Source: Deltaproteobacteria bacterium (GTDB lineage: Bacteria > Myxococcota_A > UBA9160 > SMWR01). Taken from it: a stretch of 32,246 nt of DNA. Under the pieces are notes generated by a model. It had not been told where the DNA came from and made no database searches. It worked only from the letters and a program-made list of their open reading frames with translations. Positions within the stretch are counted from its first letter, which is position 1, and each line of letters opens with the position of its first letter. Shown piece by piece: positions 29,824-32,246 of the stretch. Location of the stretch: NCBI GenBank assembly GCA_019313245.1, contig JAFDBP010000191.1, forward strand, positions 1 to 32,246, given 5' to 3'. A program made the position numbers and the translations under genes.

Positions 29824-30968
29824 GGCTTCTCATCCTCCACCGGAATGCGCACCCGAAACGAGCAACCCGGGCCCGGCCCGGAATCGAGTTCGAGCGTACC
29901 GCCGTGACCCGCGACGATCTTCTGCGCGGTCGCCAGGCCCACTCCGGATCCGCTCTGCTTGGTGGTGAAGAACGGGTAGAAGATCTTCTCCTTCAATTCG
30001 CTCGGAACCCCGGGACCCGTATCCGATACCGTGATGACGACCTCTCGCTGCGCGGCTGCCTCCGACGCCGCTCGGCCATCGACTCCCACGCGAACCAACC
30101 GATCGGCGGGAGCGGCGACGACGCTGGTCAGCCCGAGAACGAGCCGTTTCTCGCCACCCTCGTCATCCCCTTCCATGGCCTCCAGCGCATTCAGGATCAG
30201 ATTGGTGACCACTGCGCGAAGTTGATCGGCGTCGGCGTTCAAGCGGGGAAGCTCTTCGTCGAATGCGCGCTCGATTGCGCCGGAAAACGAGGTGCGCTTG
30301 AGCGCGGTGTCGAGAGATTCGCCGACGAGCACTTCGGGATCGGTGGGTCCGCGCTCGGGGGAAAACGGCCGGACGAACTCCAGACAGGCTTCGACCGTGC
30401 GCGCGAGCGAGCGGGCTTCGCTCTGGAGTTGCGTGACGAGCGAGCGCTCCTCGTCTCGGTCGCTCAGACGCCGCTTCAACAAGCCCGTCACGATCTCCAT
30501 GCCCGCAAGCGGATTGCGGATCTCGTGGGCCATCCCCGCGGCCATCTGACCCAACGCGGCGAGCCGATCGTGAAGCCGCTGCTGCTCGTCCATTCTTTCG
30601 ATGGGCGTCAAATCGCGAAAGATGATCGCCGCGCCGCGAACTTCGCCCTCGGGATTTCTCACCGGCGTCAGCGTGAAACCGATCGTGCTCTCGATCTCAC
30701 CGCGAACGCCTTCCAGCACGAGCTCGGCGCGGGACAGCGCGGCCCGGCCGTCCAGCGTCTCCAGCAGCAGTCGTGCGACCGTAGGCTGGAGGCCGAGCAC
30801 CTCTCGACAGGGCTTGCCGAAGACTTCGCGCGGCTCGCCCTCGGGGCAGCCGAGAATCCGCTGGGCGCCGGGATTCAGCATGACCACGTCGCCCCGGTCG
30901 TCGATCGCGACGACTCCAGAACTCATCGAGGTGAGAATCCACTGCGCGATATCGAGATGGTCTGCCAC
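29820..30968 (-). CDS. NtrB-like soluble PAS histidine kinase
   Basis: 382 residues with no signal peptide or membrane segment. A PAS domain fills about residues 5-120 (ILTSMSSGVVAIDDRGDVVMLNPGA). The HisKA domain has the H-box MAAGMAHEIRNPLAGM with His148. The ATPase domain has the N-box NLILNALEAM, G1 DTGPGVP, F-box FYPFFTTK and G2 GSGVGLATAQKI. It should sense a cytoplasmic signal through PAS and phosphorylate the NtrC-type regulator that follows with a four-base overlap. The GTG start lies 36 bases after the Crp/Fnr gene and has only a weak GGGG ribosome site. The acidic insert between the N and G1 boxes (about 265-310) is longer than in NtrB. Confidence 0.95.
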   Translation of the reverse strand: MADHLDIAQWILTSMSSGVVAIDDRGDVVMLNPGAQRILGCPEGEPREVFGKPCREVLGLQPTVARLLLETLDGRAALSRAELVLEGVRGEIESTIGFTLTPVRNPEGEVRGAAIIFRDLTPIERMDEQQRLHDRLAALGQMAAGMAHEIRNPLAGMEIVTGLLKRRLSDRDEERSLVTQLQSEARSLARTVEACLEFVRPFSPERGPTDPEVLVGESLDTALKRTSFSGAIERAFDEELPRLNADADQLRAVVTNLILNALEAMEGDDEGGEKRLVLGLTSVVAAPADRLVRVGVDGRAASEAAAQREVVITVSDTGPGVPSELKEKIFYPFFTTKQSGSGVGLATAQKIVAGHGGTLELDSGPGPGCSFRVRIPVEDEKP

Positions 30969-31004
30969 ACCCCGTTATCGGCGCGCTTCGGCTGGCGCCT
31001 GAAT

Positions 31005-31676
31005 TCAATCCGCTGGCGGGACGAGGTAGTGCTTGCCGTCCTGTTCGAGCCAACCGTCCTCCTTGAGGCCCTTGATGGCGCGGGTGACGGTCTCGCGGGA
31101 GGTTCCGATCATGTCGGCGATCTGTTGGTGGGTGAGCACCGGCGTGCGGGGGCGACCCTCGTGGCCCGGTTCTTCGCGAGCGAGGCGCACCAGCAAGCCC
31201 ATCGTGCGTTCCTTGACGCGCTGGAACGAGAGCGAACTCGCCTGCTCGTCGACCTGTCGAAGCCTGCGCGTCAGCTCCTGGATCACCGAAAGGGCGAGGT
31301 CGGGGCTGCGGCTGAGCAGGCGCAGGAAATCGTTGCGCGCGAGTGCCAGGATGCGGACCTTCGACATCGCCTTCACGCTGGCCGAGCGGGGCGCTTCGTC
31401 GAACAGGGACATCTCGCCGAAAAAATCACCCACGTTGAGCAATTCCAGGATCTTCTCGCGCCCATCGCCGGAGAGCTTGGTGACCTTCACGCGCCCTTCG
31501 ACGATGATGTACATGTAGTCGCCGGGCGCGCCCTCTTCGACGATCGTCTTGTTCTTCGGAAAGCTGCGCTCGATCAGAAGCGATGCGATCGACCCGAGAA
31601 CATCCTCCGACACGGCGGAAAACATCGGGATCGCGCGCAGTGACGCAATTGTTTCAGGTTTGTGGGATTGAGCCAT
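31005..31676 (-). CDS. Crp/Fnr-family transcriptional regulator
   Basis: 223 residues from the ATG at 31676, which has AGGAG five bases upstream; the track start 11 codons earlier has no such site. The N-terminal cyclic-nucleotide-binding fold has the phosphate-cassette pattern FGEMSLFDEAPRSASV, with the Glu, Arg and Ser expected for a cAMP- or c-di-GMP-like ligand. There are no FNR-type N-terminal cysteines, so it is not an oxygen-sensing FNR. The C-terminal helix-turn-helix is LTHQQIADMIGTSRETVTRAIKGLKEDG. It follows the sugar-nucleotide gene by 33 bases and precedes the kinase by 36, so it is probably part of that operon. Confidence 0.94.
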   Translation of the reverse strand: MAQSHKPETIASLRAIPMFSAVSEDVLGSIASLLIERSFPKNKTIVEEGAPGDYMYIIVEGRVKVTKLSGDGREKILELLNVGDFFGEMSLFDEAPRSASVKAMSKVRILALARNDFLRLLSRSPDLALSVIQELTRRLRQVDEQASSLSFQRVKERTMGLLVRLAREEPGHEGRPRTPVLTHQQIADMIGTSRETVTRAIKGLKEDGWLEQDGKHYLVPPAD

Positions 31677-31709
31677 GGCGACTCCTGTCGACCTCCCCAT
31701 CCGCTGCAC

Positions 31710-32246
31710 TCACGTAAGCTTACTCCGACCGCTCGCTTTCAACTGCGCCACCAGCTCGCGCACGTCCGAACTCCGATCGAGACGGGCGACGAGCAGAGCG
31801 TCCGGAGTGTCGATCACCGCGAGTCCCTCGACGCCCAGCAGCGCGATCGTGCGATCCTCGCTCCAGACCAGATTTGCTCCCGAGCCGCACTCGACGAGGC
31901 CGCCCGCGACGGACCGGGATTTGCCGGACTGCACGCCCAGTTCCTCCGCGAGAGCTGCCCAGGTGCCGACGTCGCTCCAGTGAAAGCGAACCGGCAGCGT
32001 CCAGACCCGGTGGCTGCGCTCGAGAACCGCGAAGTCGATCGAGATCGACGCTGCCCGGCGGTAGATCTGGCGCAGCCGTTCGGCGCTCGGCCGGCGCCGC
32101 GAGTCGAGCAGCGGGCCCAGCGCCCGGTGGATCTGCGGCGCGTGGGTCTCGAGTTCTTCGAGGATCGCGCCCACCGACCATGCGAAAATGCCAGCATTCC
32201 AGAGATAGCCTCCGCGCCGAAGGTAGCGCCGTGCCGTCCTCTCATC
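31710..32246 (-). CDS. Mannose-1-phosphate guanylyltransferase, C-terminal part (runs off right edge)
   Basis: The open frame continues to the window edge, so the real gene starts outside; the track start at 32174 is an internal GTG. About 178 residues are visible. The motifs YLWNAGIFAWS, SISIDFAVLERS and VRFHWSDVGTWAAL are those of GDP-mannose pyrophosphorylases of the ManC/type-II fold, which make GDP-mannose from mannose-1-phosphate and GTP. The protein ends shortly after the nucleotidyltransferase and its beta-helix-like tail, without a fused phosphomannose isomerase domain. GDP-mannose feeds exopolysaccharide or LPS synthesis. A Crp/Fnr gene starts 33 bases after its TGA stop. Confidence 0.9.
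   Translation of the reverse strand, partial: DERTARRYLRRGGYLWNAGIFAWSVGAILEELETHAPQIHRALGPLLDSRRRPSAERLRQIYRRAASISIDFAVLERSHRVWTLPVRFHWSDVGTWAALAEELGVQSGKSRSVAGGLVECGSGANLVWSEDRTIALLGVEGLAVIDTPDALLVARLDRSSDVRELVAQLKASGRSKLT

Overview
All supportable genes in this window lie on the minus strand, so transcription runs from high to low coordinates. The DNA is GC-rich and densely packed, with many 1 to 4 base overlaps between consecutive genes. I see no rRNA, tRNA, CRISPR array, transposase or phage gene. It reads as a chromosomal segment of a bacterium of deltaproteobacterial grade (Myxococcota, Desulfobacterota or a related lineage). The grounds are the neighbourhood LysM protein - dprA - trmFO - xerC - hslV - hslU close to argB/argF/argG, a DnaJ-TPR protein paired with a short Hsp70, and many PAS/GAF signalling proteins. 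This placement is inference from gene order, not a database match.

Reading in the direction of transcription (right to left). (1) 32246-28363: the C-terminal part of a mannose-1-phosphate guanylyltransferase, a Crp/Fnr regulator, a soluble PAS histidine kinase and an NtrC-type sigma54 activator, tightly spaced as one operon. An 818-residue TPR lipoprotein follows (28266-25810). (2) 25652-23015: a secreted LysM protein with a long acidic Ala-rich linker, two strong hairpins, then dprA. (3) 22906-16558: a PilZ protein, then the chain trmFO-xerC-hslV-hslU with consecutive 4-base overlaps, closed by a receiver-GAF-GAF protein. An imperfect inverted-repeat element of about 225 bp starts at that gene's stop codon. 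(4) 16272-9493: argB-argF, then a J-domain/TPR protein, an Hsp70 without its lid and a small PAS protein with a degenerate H-box, then argG. (5) 9288-7900: a receiver-GGDEF diguanylate cyclase. (6) 7757-5970: aspS with a candidate promoter. (7) 5895-1: a TCA-cycle operon icd-mdh-sucC-sucD, followed by a fused NuoE-NuoF diaphorase running off the left edge.

Together these suggest a respiring heterotroph that makes its own arginine. TCA dehydrogenases sit beside an NADH-oxidising flavoprotein module. c-di-GMP is both made (GGDEF) and sensed (PilZ). Protein quality control is represented by HslUV and by a specialised Hsp70/J pair. The least conventional parts are the chaperone/PAS cassette lying between argF and argG and the inverted-repeat element. 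Neither proves a new system, but both are good targets for comparative work.
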